Shown here piece by piece: positions 13,654 through 22,205 of a stretch of 47,173 nt of DNA (its first letter is position 1; the number at the start of each line of letters is the position of its first letter). The notes under the pieces are model-generated. The model did no database searches, was not told the origin of the DNA, and saw nothing but the letters and a program-made list of their open reading frames with translations. A program made the translations under genes and the position numbers. Source of the DNA: Cryobacterium sp. (GTDB lineage Bacteria; Actinomycetota; Actinomycetes; Actinomycetales; Microbacteriaceae). Location of the stretch: positions 1 through 47,173 of the forward strand of contig NZ_JAODBG010000024.1 of the NCBI RefSeq assembly GCF_025463825.1. The letters run 5' to 3'.

Positions 13654-16600
13654 TGTCGGTGTCCTCTGTGCTGTCGGTGCGGGCCGGCGCTGTGGTCACG
13701 CCCGGCGCCTGGCGGTCGGGGCCGGCCGTCGGTTCAGGTGCGGTCGGCGCACCGGGCTCCGGCGCACCGGGCTTGCTCGTGGGCTGCGGTGTGGGCTTGG
13801 CGTCCGCGGTGGTCCTGGTGCCGGCCTTGGTTTTGGATTTTGCTCCCGGTCGTTCCGAGCGGGGCACCCTGGGGGCCCGCGAGCTTCGGCGCACCTTGGT
13901 GGGCTTGACCGGCTTGCTCATCCGTGAGGCTCGCCGGATGGCGTCCCGATGCGCCTGGTAGACGGCCTCCCGGCCGGCTCCGGTCGGGATCGAGAGTAGG
14001 ACCGTCGCACCGATGACGAGCACGGCGACGATAGTGGTCAGCAGTCCGACGACTCCGCCGGCATCCGCGGGAATGGCTCCGTTGACCGCGACGTCGGTCT
14101 GCGCATCGGAGCGCCACAGCCGGCCGAAGGCGGTGTCCCCGACTGGCACGAGGGCGGCGGTTCCGTCCAGGGAGGTGGTGGTCCGGGTGCTGGTCTGGGT
14201 CGCGGCGGTGGTCACCGCACCCGCCGCACCCCACTCGGTGGGCGTCTGGGCGGCGGGACGCAGCAGCACGAAGCGGATGCCGAACCTGGCCAGCTCAGCC
14301 GACGCGTCCAGCCCGCTCTGCGAGGCGAGGTTCCCGGCGAGGGTCGCCAGTTCGGCCTGCTCGTCGGTGGTCCCGGTGGCGGTGCTGGAGAGAGTTGACT
14401 GGGCGTCGAGGCGTTCGCCGGCGCCGCGCACGATGGTGGCGAGGATGCCGCCGTCGGGCTGCGGCACGATCTGCAGAGTGCCGACCCGCGGCGTGACGAG
14501 CGCTTCCGCCGTCACGAAGGCCGGCTGGGTGCGGCCGAGGGTCTCCTGAACGGCGGCGGTTCCGAGCGGGAGGGCGGCCGCCAACGGCAGCGAAACCACG
14601 GCAAGGGCCAGGGCGGCAGCCACCAGCGGAGCCACCGCCACCTTGTGCAGCCCGCGGGCCGCGAACACCACGGCGCCGACGATGCCCAGCCAGTACAGGC
14701 TGAGCCCGGCTCCCGGCCAAATCGTCACGGACTGGTCGCCCACGGCGGCCAGCGACAGTGAACTCGCGCCGATCGCGGTGCCGAGCCCGAGCAGGGCGCC
14801 GATCAGGGCGGATGCGGCGCCACGGGCGCCGGGCAGGAGCAGCGACACGAGCGCCAGCACCGCGAGGGGAACCAGGAGCAGCGGCACCATCAGGTCCGCC
14901 GCGGTCGCGGTACCGCCCCAGAGCGGCAGCAGCTGCGGCCAACCGCCGAGGTCACCGGCGGGGAAGCCGAGGATCATCTGCCAGACCGGTACCGGCGAGG
15001 TGGGCACCGGGACGCCCGGATCGGCCAACAGGGCCAGCCAGTTGGCGCGCAGCACCTGGTCCCAGATCAGCGGGAGCGCCAGCGCGAGAGCCGGCAGCGG
15101 GATGCCCACGAAGCGCATCACCCGGCGGCCGCTGGCAAAGACGCAGAGCAGCCAGATGATGAGCAGGGCCGGGGCCAACGACGGGGCGCAGGCCACGATC
15201 GCAGCGAACAACAGGGCGGCGGAGCCCGACGCCGACCAGGACCTGGCCGCGGCGATGCCGGCGAAGAAGAGCCACGGCAGCAGCAGGTGAACGAGGATCG
15301 CGGCCGGGCGGCCGGTGGCGAGCGCGGTGAGGAACGTCGGGGACAGCATCCACAGAACCGCGGCGGTGGCACGGATCGAGCCGCGGTGGGTGAGCCGGGT
15401 CGAAGCCATCCACGCTCCGAAGGCCGCCAGGGGCAACGCGAGCAGGTAGAGGAGCACCATGGCGAAGGACGGTGACCAGAACGTGAGGGTGCCGAGGATG
15501 GCCAGCACCACGGCGAAGGGGTCGGCGCCGCCGACGAAGCCCAGCCCGATGTCGCGCCAGCCGTAGCCGACGTTGGCCCAGAGCGCGCCGACGGAATCGG
15601 ACAGCGGCAGCAGGCCGCCACCGCTGAGGGCCTGAGCGCCGAGGAACGGCGCGAACACGACGACGCCGACCACCACGGCGCCGAGCAGGGTCCACGCCCC
15701 GCCGCGGGAGAAGAACCGGATCTCCGGCCGGTCTCCCCTGGCGCCGGTCAGGGCGGCCTCCCGGGTGAGGGCATGCCGCCGGCGGACCTCCGCGGCGGAC
15801 ACCCGCAGGGACGAGATGGACGACCAACCGAGCGTGCGGGTGGCGGCGAGCTTGCGCCTGGCCTGGCGCACCTTGCTGCCGAGGAACGCGGCGGAGAACG
15901 CCGCCGCGAATTCACCGATGATCGAGCCGGGCTCCTTGCGCAGCAGGTCGATGATCGAGCGGAGGAACGCGAGCGGCACGAGCGAGAGCCAGTGCACGGC
16001 CAGGGCCCAGGTGGGCGCGTAGACGAGGCGGCGGTGCAGCGCGGCGGAGCGTTCGGCTCGGACCCGGCGCCGGCTGGTCCGGCCGCGGGAGGAACCGTCC
16101 GGGCCGGCGACGCCGTCCCCGGCCGAACTGACCCTCGCCGCGGAAACCACGGACACCCGGAATCCGGCCAGACGCACCCGTACGCAGAAGTCGAGGGAAT
16201 CGTCGACGACGGGAAGCGCCGAGTCGAAGCCGCCGAGGAGGTCCCAGACCGTGCGGCGCACGAGCATGCCGCCCGCGCTGACCGCGAGGACGTCGCTCAG
16301 GGCGTCGTGCTGTTCCTGGTCGAGTTCACTCTCCACCAGGGTGACCGTCGACCCGTACGGCGTCATCGACAGGCCGAAATCGTGGATGTAATCGTCGGCG
16401 ATCCACTCCATCACCTTGGGGCCGGCAACCGCCACCGACGGGGCGATCTCCAGCTCGGCGACCAGTTTCTGCAGCGCCCTGGTCTCCGGGGCGCTGTCCT
16501 GCGCCAGCAGCCACAGCAGCTCGTGATCGCCCTCGGGGTCCGGCAGCACGCGGACGGCGGTCTTGATCGCGTCGCCGAACGACAGGCTCGCATCCGCCGA

Positions 16601-16777
16601 GATGAAGTGGGTGGGTCCGTAGGCTGCCAGCAGTTCCGCGGAAGCGTCGGTGGACCCGCAATCGACGGCGACGACGGTGTCGGGCTGACGGGTTTGGCCG
16701 CGCAGGGCTTCGAGGGTTCGCTGAAGGTGCGCAGCTCCGTTACGGGCAACAATGATGGCGGTGACTCTGGCTTGCAT
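13643..16777 (-). CDS. Very large GT2-domain membrane protein
   Basis: A 1044-residue protein. Residues 1-~230 form a GT2 domain (VTAIIVARNGAAHLQRTLEAL, VVAVDCGSTDASAEL, ADDYIHDFG, VVDDSLDFCVRVRLAGF). The usual DxD is replaced by AQDSAPE, so the metal site may be altered. About a dozen membrane helices follow (about 370-750), then an outer region of about 180 residues, another helix (VVGLLTTIVAVLVIGATVLL), and a basic Pro/Thr-rich tail from about 940. It is the actinobacterial giant GT between whiB2 and DUF5719. ATG 16777 is preceded by TAGGCT at 16793-16788, 10 bases away. Probably a lipid-linked or cell-wall sugar transferase; substrate unknown. Confidence 0.82.
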   Translation of the reverse strand: MQARVTAIIVARNGAAHLQRTLEALRGQTRQPDTVVAVDCGSTDASAELLAAYGPTHFISADASLSFGDAIKTAVRVLPDPEGDHELLWLLAQDSAPETRALQKLVAELEIAPSVAVAGPKVMEWIADDYIHDFGLSMTPYGSTVTLVESELDQEQHDALSDVLAVSAGGMLVRRTVWDLLGGFDSALPVVDDSLDFCVRVRLAGFRVSVVSAARVSSAGDGVAGPDGSSRGRTSRRRVRAERSAALHRRLVYAPTWALAVHWLSLVPLAFLRSIIDLLRKEPGSIIGEFAAAFSAAFLGSKVRQARRKLAATRTLGWSSISSLRVSAAEVRRRHALTREAALTGARGDRPEIRFFSRGGAWTLLGAVVVGVVVFAPFLGAQALSGGGLLPLSDSVGALWANVGYGWRDIGLGFVGGADPFAVVLAILGTLTFWSPSFAMVLLYLLALPLAAFGAWMASTRLTHRGSIRATAAVLWMLSPTFLTALATGRPAAILVHLLLPWLFFAGIAAARSWSASGSAALLFAAIVACAPSLAPALLIIWLLCVFASGRRVMRFVGIPLPALALALPLIWDQVLRANWLALLADPGVPVPTSPVPVWQMILGFPAGDLGGWPQLLPLWGGTATAADLMVPLLLVPLAVLALVSLLLPGARGAASALIGALLGLGTAIGASSLSLAAVGDQSVTIWPGAGLSLYWLGIVGAVVFAARGLHKVAVAPLVAAALALAVVSLPLAAALPLGTAAVQETLGRTQPAFVTAEALVTPRVGTLQIVPQPDGGILATIVRGAGERLDAQSTLSSTATGTTDEQAELATLAGNLASQSGLDASAELARFGIRFVLLRPAAQTPTEWGAAGAVTTAATQTSTRTTTSLDGTAALVPVGDTAFGRLWRSDAQTDVAVNGAIPADAGGVVGLLTTIVAVLVIGATVLLSIPTGAGREAVYQAHRDAIRRASRMSKPVKPTKVRRSSRAPRVPRSERPGAKSKTKAGTRTTADAKPTPQPTSKPGAPEPGAPTAPEPTAGPDRQAPGVTTAPARTDSTEDTDNGH

Positions 16778-16864
16778 ATCGTTCACTAGCCTAGGTCGGT
16801 TATCCGTGTGCACCGCCCAAGCGGCAGGCGCGCCCCGAAAACGAGCCCAGCCGGTGGGGCCCGG

Positions 16865-17200
16865 TCAGCCCGCGCGCTTGCGGAGCTTACGTCGCTCGCG
16901 CTCGGACAGTCCGCCCCAGATGCCGAAGCGTTCGTCGTTGGCGAGGGCGTACTGCAGGCACTGCGGTCGAACCTCACAGGAGCCGCAGATCTTCTTGGCA
17001 TCCCTGGTCGAGCCGCCCTTTTCGGGGAAGAATGCCTCAGGGTCGGTCTGCGCGCAGAGCGAGTCGGACTGCCAGGCCAGAGGATTGTCATCGGCGCCGT
17101 CGTCCGCCGGGGGCTGCTTGCGCACTCCGGGCACTCCGAGACGGACTGGGTCTACAAACCAGTCGTCGGGTACTCCGGAACGATATTCGGACAACGTCAT
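16865..17200 (-). CDS. whiB2: WhiB-family Fe-S transcription regulator (WhiB2/WhmD type)
   Basis: A 111-residue protein with four Fe-S ligands: C49, then C72 and C75 (ICGSCEV), and C81 (PQCLQYA). RFGIWGGLSERER (about 92-104) is the WhiB turn, and a basic tail RRKLRKRAG closes the protein for DNA binding. WhiB proteins act with sigma factors or WhiA; the WhiB2/WhmD type controls septation. ATG 17200 is chosen because GGTGGAGG sits 4-5 bases upstream; ATG 17215 or 17227 would add a few residues. It lies 87 bp upstream of the giant GT gene, as in other actinobacteria. A small inverted repeat TACAC-CC-GTGTA lies about 50 bp upstream. Confidence 0.92.
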   Translation of the reverse strand: MTLSEYRSGVPDDWFVDPVRLGVPGVRKQPPADDGADDNPLAWQSDSLCAQTDPEAFFPEKGGSTRDAKKICGSCEVRPQCLQYALANDERFGIWGGLSERERRKLRKRAG

Positions 17201-17247
17201 ATCGCCTCCACCCATCAGCTTCTGCACATTTCCGCGCTAGAACTAAT

Positions 17248-17259
17248 TACACCCGTGTA
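17248..17259. promoter_or_regulatory. Inverted repeat upstream of whiB2
   Basis: TACAC and GTGTA form a 5-bp perfect inverted repeat with a 2-base spacer in the gap upstream of whiB2. It resembles half-sites containing ACAC, like those of WhiA-type regulators (GACAC), but is short enough to be chance. Confidence 0.35.
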
Positions 17260-17287
17260 GTTCGCCTGCGTCAAGTCGCGGATGCTA

Positions 17288-17312
17288 AACCCTCAAGGCG
17301 GGCTGGAGGGTT
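17288..17312. terminator. Weak hairpin between galE and whiB2
   Basis: AACCCTC (17288-17294) and GAGGGTT (17306-17312) are perfect 7-bp arms with an 11-base loop, just past the galE stop in the galE direction. There is no strong T-run, so termination is possible but unproven. Confidence 0.35.
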
Positions 17313-17347
17313 ACGACTCGCCCACGTGCCCTGATCGTGTCGTCGGG

Positions 17348-18313
17348 TCAGACGGCGGCTGCCTGCCGGGACTCCCAGGCGCTTCGGACCATGTCTTCGA
17401 GGCTGTGGCGCATCTTCCAGTCCAGGTCCCGGGCGGCCATTTCGCCGGACGCGACGATGCGGTCGGGGTCGCCCGTGCGGCGAGGGCCGATCACCGGCGT
17501 GAAAGGGATACCGGTGACGGCCGCGACGGTGCTCATGATCTCGCCGACGGAGACGCCGTCGCCGCTGCCGAGGTTGTAGACCGGGGCGATCTCCTGGCCG
17601 GCGTCCAGCCGGCGGGCCGCAGCGACGTGCGACACAGCGAGGTCGGCCACATGGATGTAGTCACGGACGCAGGTGCCGTCGTCGGTCTTGTAGTCGTTGC
17701 CGTTGATGCGCGGGGTTCGGCCGTCCAGAAGAGCCTCGAACACCATCGGGAAGAGGTTGTGCGGGCTGGTGTCGCGCAGCTCCGGCGCTCCGGAGCCGAC
17801 GACGTTGAAGTAGCGCAGCGACGTGTGGGCGAGGCCGGCGGCCACCGCCTGGTCACGCAGCAGCCACTCGCCGATCAGCTTGGACTCGCCGTACGGCGAC
17901 TCGGGGCTCTTCGCGGTCTCCTCGGTGACGAGGTCGGTGAACGGGGTGCCGTAGACGGCGGCGCTCGACGAGAACACGATGCGGCCCACCCCGGCATCCT
18001 GCATGGCGGCCAGCAGCAGTGCCGTCGCCGTCACGTTCTGCTCGTAGGTGTGCAGCGGCCTGGACACCGACACCCCGGCGTACTTGAAGCCGGCGACATG
18101 CACGACGCCGCTGATGGAGTGTTCGGCGAAGGTCTTCGCGATCAGGCCCGTGTCGAGCAGGGTTCCCTGGACGAACGGCACCCCGGCCGGGACGAACTCG
18201 GCGTGACCGCTGGACAGGTCGTCGAGCACGACGACGTCGATCCCCTCTGCCAGGAACGCGCGGACGACGTGGGAGCCGATATAGCCGGCCCCTCCGGTAA
18301 CAAGCCAAGCCAT
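17348..18313 (-). CDS. galE: UDP-glucose 4-epimerase
   Basis: A 321-residue extended SDR that interconverts UDP-glucose and UDP-galactose. It shows the NAD motif LVTGGAGYIGSHV at the N-terminus, SSSAAVYG, the catalytic YGESK (Tyr-x3-Lys), RYFNVVGSG, and CVRDYIHVADLA, all classical for GalE. Length is normal for the family. ATG 18313 has AGGGG about 7 bases upstream, and a -10-like GATAGT lies at 18369-18364. Its product would feed UDP-galactopyranose mutase (glf) further right, for galactofuranose synthesis. Confidence 0.93.
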   Translation of the reverse strand: MAWLVTGGAGYIGSHVVRAFLAEGIDVVVLDDLSSGHAEFVPAGVPFVQGTLLDTGLIAKTFAEHSISGVVHVAGFKYAGVSVSRPLHTYEQNVTATALLLAAMQDAGVGRIVFSSSAAVYGTPFTDLVTEETAKSPESPYGESKLIGEWLLRDQAVAAGLAHTSLRYFNVVGSGAPELRDTSPHNLFPMVFEALLDGRTPRINGNDYKTDDGTCVRDYIHVADLAVSHVAAARRLDAGQEIAPVYNLGSGDGVSVGEIMSTVAAVTGIPFTPVIGPRRTGDPDRIVASGEMAARDLDWKMRHSLEDMVRSAWESRQAAAV

Positions 18314-18364
18314 GTGGTGCCCCTGCGCTTTCCAGGCAGCCGCGTGCTGCCGTTCCAGACCACA

Positions 18365-18508
18365 CTATCGCCCGCGGGGGAACGGTTCGGGATGCCGGTT
18401 GCGCCGGGCAAGTTCGACATCGTTCAGGCCGTCGGAGCGCACCGCGACGATGCTCGCCGCAACACCCCAGATGACCAGGGCCACCAGGACACTCATAAAC
18501 AGGATCAT
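18365..18508 (-). CDS. Tiny single-helix membrane protein
   Basis: A 47-residue peptide starting MILFMSVLVALVIWGVAAS, one membrane helix, then a short cytoplasmic tail SIVAVRSDGLNDVELARRN ending in basic residues. Similar small proteins with an Arg-Ser/Thr-Asp-Gly motif after one helix are common in Microbacteriaceae in my memory, so I think this is real. The frame is longer upstream but only the part from ATG 18508 (or 18496) looks membrane-like. No ribosome site is visible. It ends upstream of galE on the same strand, where the proposed galE -10 overlaps its last codons. Confidence 0.5.
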   Translation of the reverse strand: MILFMSVLVALVIWGVAASIVAVRSDGLNDVELARRNRHPEPFPRGR

Positions 18509-18597
18509 GGCAGTAAAAGTAAGCCTTGCGACATCCTGCCACCAGTGGCAGAGTTGCCGCTTACCGACACATTCCTGCCACACCGTACGGAGAAGCC

Positions 18598-19647
18598 ATG
18601 CTTAAGAAAGTCGTCTGCGTCGCCATCCCCGGGATGGCCCCGTTCGAGTTCGGCGTGATCTGTGAGGTGTTCGGCATCGACAGGTCGGACCAGGGCGGTC
18701 CCGTCTTCGATTTCCACGTCGTCACCGCCGCCCCCGGGCCGTTGCGCACCAAGATCGGCTTCGACATCGTGGTGCACGATGACCTGGCCGCCGCCGCCGA
18801 CGCCGACCTGATCGCCATCCCCGCCTACGAGGCCGGCTCCGAGATCCACCCGGAGGTGCTGCGCGTGGTGCGGGACGCGGAGGCCAGGGGCGCCTGGGTT
18901 CTCAGCGTCTGCAGTGGCGCGTTCATCCTCGGCGCCGCCGGCATCCTGGACGGTCGGCGCAGCACCACGCACTGGATGTACGCCGCCGCCCTCGCCGAGG
19001 CCTACCCGAACACGACCGTCGACCCCGACGTGCTCTTCGTCGACGACAACCGCGTGGTCACGGGTGCCGGGACCGCGGCCGGTATCGACGCCGCCCTGCA
19101 CGTCGTGCGCCGGGAGCTCGGCGCCACGGCGGCCAACGTCATCGCCAGGCGGATGGTGGTTCCGCCGCAGCGGGACGGCGGCCAGTCCCAGTTCATCCAG
19201 GCGCCGATGCCCGAGCAACGCAACGATTCCTTCGCCGAGATCACCGACTGGATGCTCCGCAGCCTGGACCAGGACCTCACCGTCGACCAGCTCGCCCGCC
19301 GCGCCCTGATGTCGCCGCGAACCTTCGCGCGCCGCTTCCGGGCCGAGCTGGGCACCACGCCGACGGCGTGGCTGAACCGGCAACGATTGATCCTGGCCCA
19401 GCAGTTGCTCGAGGAGACCGACGGGACCCTCGACCTCATCGCGCTACAGACCGGGTTCGGTGGCGCGGCGGTGATGCGGCACCACTTCGTGCGCACCCTG
19501 CAGACCACGCCGACGGCCTACCGCCGTACCTTCGGCCGGCGCCGCCCCGCGCCGGCGGGCTACGCGCCGGCGGAGTCCGGGGTGGTGGCCAGGAAGACTT
19601 CGCCCGAGCCGGCAAAGGTCAGCGTTCCCTCGTCGGGAGTGATGTAG
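18598..19647 (+). CDS. GlxA-like AraC-family regulator (GATase1 + HTH)
   Basis: A 349-residue regulator with an N-terminal DJ-1/PfpI domain (residues 1-~195) and a C-terminal AraC helix-turn-helix domain (about 220-320). The first part shows GMAPFEFGVICEVFG and VLSVCSGAFILGAAGILDGRR, with the elbow Cys at about 105; the second shows LTVDQLARRALMSPRTFARRF and PTAWLNRQRLILAQQLLEE. ATG 18598 follows GGAG by 5 bases. GlxA-like regulators often bind a small metabolite through the DJ-1 domain; ligand unknown. The last 88 bp overlap the convergent manA gene, so the tail beyond the HTH may have been extended by loss of a stop. Confidence 0.88.
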   Translation: MLKKVVCVAIPGMAPFEFGVICEVFGIDRSDQGGPVFDFHVVTAAPGPLRTKIGFDIVVHDDLAAAADADLIAIPAYEAGSEIHPEVLRVVRDAEARGAWVLSVCSGAFILGAAGILDGRRSTTHWMYAAALAEAYPNTTVDPDVLFVDDNRVVTGAGTAAGIDAALHVVRRELGATAANVIARRMVVPPQRDGGQSQFIQAPMPEQRNDSFAEITDWMLRSLDQDLTVDQLARRALMSPRTFARRFRAELGTTPTAWLNRQRLILAQQLLEETDGTLDLIALQTGFGGAAVMRHHFVRTLQTTPTAYRRTFGRRRPAPAGYAPAESGVVARKTSPEPAKVSVPSSGVM

Positions 19648-20852
19648 ACGGATTCTCCCCTGGCGAGCGTGAGCGAGGATGTCGCACCCGCGACCAGGAA
19701 ACGGCCGGCCGTGCAGATGGCGATGGCAGGCCCGGTGAGGGTGACCTGCCGCATGGGCACGCCGGCGGCGGCCCCGGCCGCGCCGTCCGCCGGCACCTCG
19801 ATGTGGGCCAGCTCGAAGTCGGGCACGTCGGGCCGGTACACGGCGACGCCGTCGGCGTGGCGTTCGGGGGCCAGGTACGGCACCGGCAGCGGCGTGAAGT
19901 CGAGCAGTTCGAGGAGCTCGTCGACGTCGATGTGCTTGGGGCTGAGCCCGCCGCGCAGGACGTTGTCGGAGGAGGCCATCACCTCGACGCCGAGACCGGT
20001 CAGGTAGGCGTGGATGTTGCCGGCCGGCAGGAACAACACCTCGCCGCGCTTCAGCGACACCAGATTGGTCAGCAGCGAGATCACGATGCCGGGGTCGCCG
20101 GGGTAGGCGCTTGCCAGGGAGCGCACCGTGGCCAACTCGGCGGCGAAACTGACCTGGGCGCCGCCATCGATGAGGAACGCCGCCCGTTCGGCGAGCGCCA
20201 CGACGCGTTCAACCAGCCAGGACACCTCCCCGGAGTCGCCGCCGCGCCCATCGCGGAGCAGCCAATCGACGGCGTCGTGCAACGCGTCGTCGCCGACCAG
20301 ACGGTTCTCCAGCCCGAGCAGCGCCGCGGGCTGCGGGTCGTCCATGGTCGCGTCGAGTGCGCGCAGTTCGGCGAGGATCGACCGGACCTGACGCGGGTCG
20401 CGAAAACCGCACAGGGCCTCGAAGGTGTCGCTGAGCGCGAAGATGATCTCCGGTTTGTGGAACGGGTCGCGATAGTTGCGGTCGACGGCGGTCAGCGGGA
20501 TGCCGGCGGCGTTCTCCAGGGCGTACCCGGCCGCGGCGCGTTCCGGCGACGGGTGCGCCTGCAGGGACAGCGGGCTGTGCGCGGCGAGGATCTTCATCAG
20601 GAACGGCAGTCGTGCCGTGGGGGCGAGTTCGGCGCCGAGCGATGCGGCGGGGTTCGCGCGGATCCACTCGGCGAGGTTTGCGGCGCCCCCGGTGAGCTCC
20701 GGCCGGGTGATCTGCGACGGCCAGCCGGGGTGCGCGCCGAGCCACAATTCGGCCTCCGGCCCTCCGGACGCCTGGCGGCCGAGGAGGTCGGCGATTGCGG
20801 TGGGAGAACCCCATGCGTAGTCACGCGGTGTGTTGCTGATGCCCACAAACAT
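19560..20852 (-). CDS. manA: Mannose-6-phosphate isomerase, class I
   Basis: A 430-residue zinc enzyme that converts fructose-6-phosphate and mannose-6-phosphate, supplying GDP-mannose and polyprenyl-phosphomannose routes. Family marks are LWLGAHPGWPS, LSLQAHPSPERA (Gln and His zinc ligands), FHKPEIIFAL (Glu ligand) and the later LPAGNIHAYL (His ligand), then VMASSDNVLRGGLSPKH. ATG 20852 has CAGGAG 6 bases upstream. A DasR-like operator overlaps the promoter region. In other actinobacteria manA clusters with DUF3499 and phosphomannomutase; here it is 19 kb away. Convergent overlap of 88 bp with the AraC gene. Confidence 0.93.
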   Translation of the reverse strand: MFVGISNTPRDYAWGSPTAIADLLGRQASGGPEAELWLGAHPGWPSQITRPELTGGAANLAEWIRANPAASLGAELAPTARLPFLMKILAAHSPLSLQAHPSPERAAAGYALENAAGIPLTAVDRNYRDPFHKPEIIFALSDTFEALCGFRDPRQVRSILAELRALDATMDDPQPAALLGLENRLVGDDALHDAVDWLLRDGRGGDSGEVSWLVERVVALAERAAFLIDGGAQVSFAAELATVRSLASAYPGDPGIVISLLTNLVSLKRGEVLFLPAGNIHAYLTGLGVEVMASSDNVLRGGLSPKHIDVDELLELLDFTPLPVPYLAPERHADGVAVYRPDVPDFELAHIEVPADGAAGAAAGVPMRQVTLTGPAIAICTAGRFLVAGATSSLTLARGESVYITPDEGTLTFAGSGEVFLATTPDSAGA

Positions 20853-20871
20853 GCTTGGCTCCTGAGTCGAA

Positions 20872-20883
20872 TGGTTTAGACCA
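20872..20883. promoter_or_regulatory. DasR/HutC-type operator upstream of manA
   Basis: TGGTTTAGACCA (minus strand TGGTCTAAACCA) differs by one base from the palindromic core TGGTCTAGACCA known for the GlcNAc regulator DasR and its HutC-family relatives. It is 19 bp upstream of the manA start, where a repressor would block transcription. The family match is from memory; no regulator gene is in the window. Confidence 0.55.
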
Positions 20884-20985
20884 AACTACCAACCGTTTTC
20901 CCGCAACCGCCGTCGCCGACCTAGGCTGAAAGTCCCGGTCGGAGCGCTCGCGCGGCCGGCCAGTCCTCGTCGCAATGGAGCACAG

Positions 20986-22164
20986 ATGACCCTCGAGCCG
21001 CTCGGCAGTGATTTCTTCGGATACGAGAACCTTCTCAGTGGTGACGAGAAGGCGGCGCTGGCGCGGATTCGCGACTACCTGGAAGCCGAGGTACGGCCGG
21101 TCGTCAACGGCTACTGGGAGCGGGCCGAGTTCCCGACGCAGATCGTCAAGCCGCTCGGCGCCCTCGGCGCGTACTCGTTCGGCTGGGAGGAGACCCGGCC
21201 GTTCAAGAATTCCGCGGTGTTCCGCGGCTTCGTCGCGCTCGAGATGGCGCGAGTCGACGCATCCGTCGCCACCTTCGTGGGGGTGCAGAACGGACTGGTC
21301 GCCGGGTCGATCGCCGCCTGCGGCTCGGCCGGGCAGCGGGCGGAATGGCTGCCGAAGCTCGCCGCCGGCGACATCGTCGGCGCCTTCGCCCTCACCGAAC
21401 CGCTGAGCGGCTCGGACTCCGCCCAGGGGTTGCGCACGACAGCGACCAGGACCGGAGACACCTGGGTGCTCAACGGGCAGAAGCGCTGGATCGGCAACGC
21501 CACCTTCTCCGACATCACCATCGTCTGGGCCAAGGACACCGCGGACGGCGCCGTCAAGGGCTTCATCGTGCCCACCGACTCCCCCGGTTACACGGCCACC
21601 AAGATCGAGGGCAAGATCAGCCTGCGCTCCGTGCAGAACGCCGACATCACCCTGACGGAGGTCTCTGTGCCCGAGCACAACCGGCTGCAGGAGGCCAACT
21701 CGTTCCGGGACACGGCGCGGGTGCTGCGCTTCACTCGCGCCGAGGTGTCCTGGGCGGCCGTCGGCCTGGCGATGGGGGCCTACGAGGCCGCGGTACGCTA
21801 CGCCGCCGAGCGGGTGCAGTTCGGCAAGCCGATCGGCGGCCACCAGCTCGTGCAGGACCTGCTCGTGAAGAGCCTGGGCAACATCACCGCCAGCCTGGGC
21901 ATGGTCGTGCGGGTCTCGCAGATGCTGGACGACGGCACCCAGCACGACGAGCACTCGGCGCTGACGAAGTCGTACACCACGTCCCGGATGCGTGAGACGG
22001 TGGCCTGGTGCCGGGAGCTGTTCGGCGGGAACGGGATCGTGCTGGACTACGACATCGCCCGGTTCTTCTCCGACGCCGAGGCGATCTACTCCTACGAGGG
22101 CACCCAGGAGATGAACACCCTCATCGTGGGCCGCAGCATCACCGGCCTGGCGGCGTTCGTCTGA
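20986..22164 (+). CDS. Acyl-CoA dehydrogenase (glutaryl-CoA-dehydrogenase-like)
   Basis: A 392-residue FAD enzyme oxidising an acyl-CoA at the alpha-beta bond. It has the FAD/substrate motif GAFALTEPLSGSDSA, LNGQKRWIGNATFSD, then RVQFGKPIGGHQLVQD, and the C-terminal YEGTQEMNTLIVGRSITG whose Glu is in the position of the catalytic base of glutaryl-CoA-type enzymes. ATG 20986 follows GGAG by 5 bases; a -10-like TAGGCT lies at 20922-20927, so it has a short leader. It is divergent from manA. A GC-rich hairpin (CGCCGC-AGAC-GCGGCG, 22171-22186) follows the stop and may end the transcript. Confidence 0.9.
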   Translation: MTLEPLGSDFFGYENLLSGDEKAALARIRDYLEAEVRPVVNGYWERAEFPTQIVKPLGALGAYSFGWEETRPFKNSAVFRGFVALEMARVDASVATFVGVQNGLVAGSIAACGSAGQRAEWLPKLAAGDIVGAFALTEPLSGSDSAQGLRTTATRTGDTWVLNGQKRWIGNATFSDITIVWAKDTADGAVKGFIVPTDSPGYTATKIEGKISLRSVQNADITLTEVSVPEHNRLQEANSFRDTARVLRFTRAEVSWAAVGLAMGAYEAAVRYAAERVQFGKPIGGHQLVQDLLVKSLGNITASLGMVVRVSQMLDDGTQHDEHSALTKSYTTSRMRETVAWCRELFGGNGIVLDYDIARFFSDAEAIYSYEGTQEMNTLIVGRSITGLAAFV

Positions 22165-22170
22165 ACATCC

Positions 22171-22186
22171 CGCCGCAGACGCGGCG
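22171..22186 (+). terminator. Possible terminator hairpin after the acyl-CoA dehydrogenase
   Basis: CGCCGC (22171-22176), loop AGAC, GCGGCG (22181-22186): a perfect 6-bp GC stem 7 bases after the stop codon, without a T-run. It also lies just upstream of the -10 of the next gene. Confidence 0.3.
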
Positions 22187-22205
22187 ATGGGGCGAGAATA
22201 GGACC

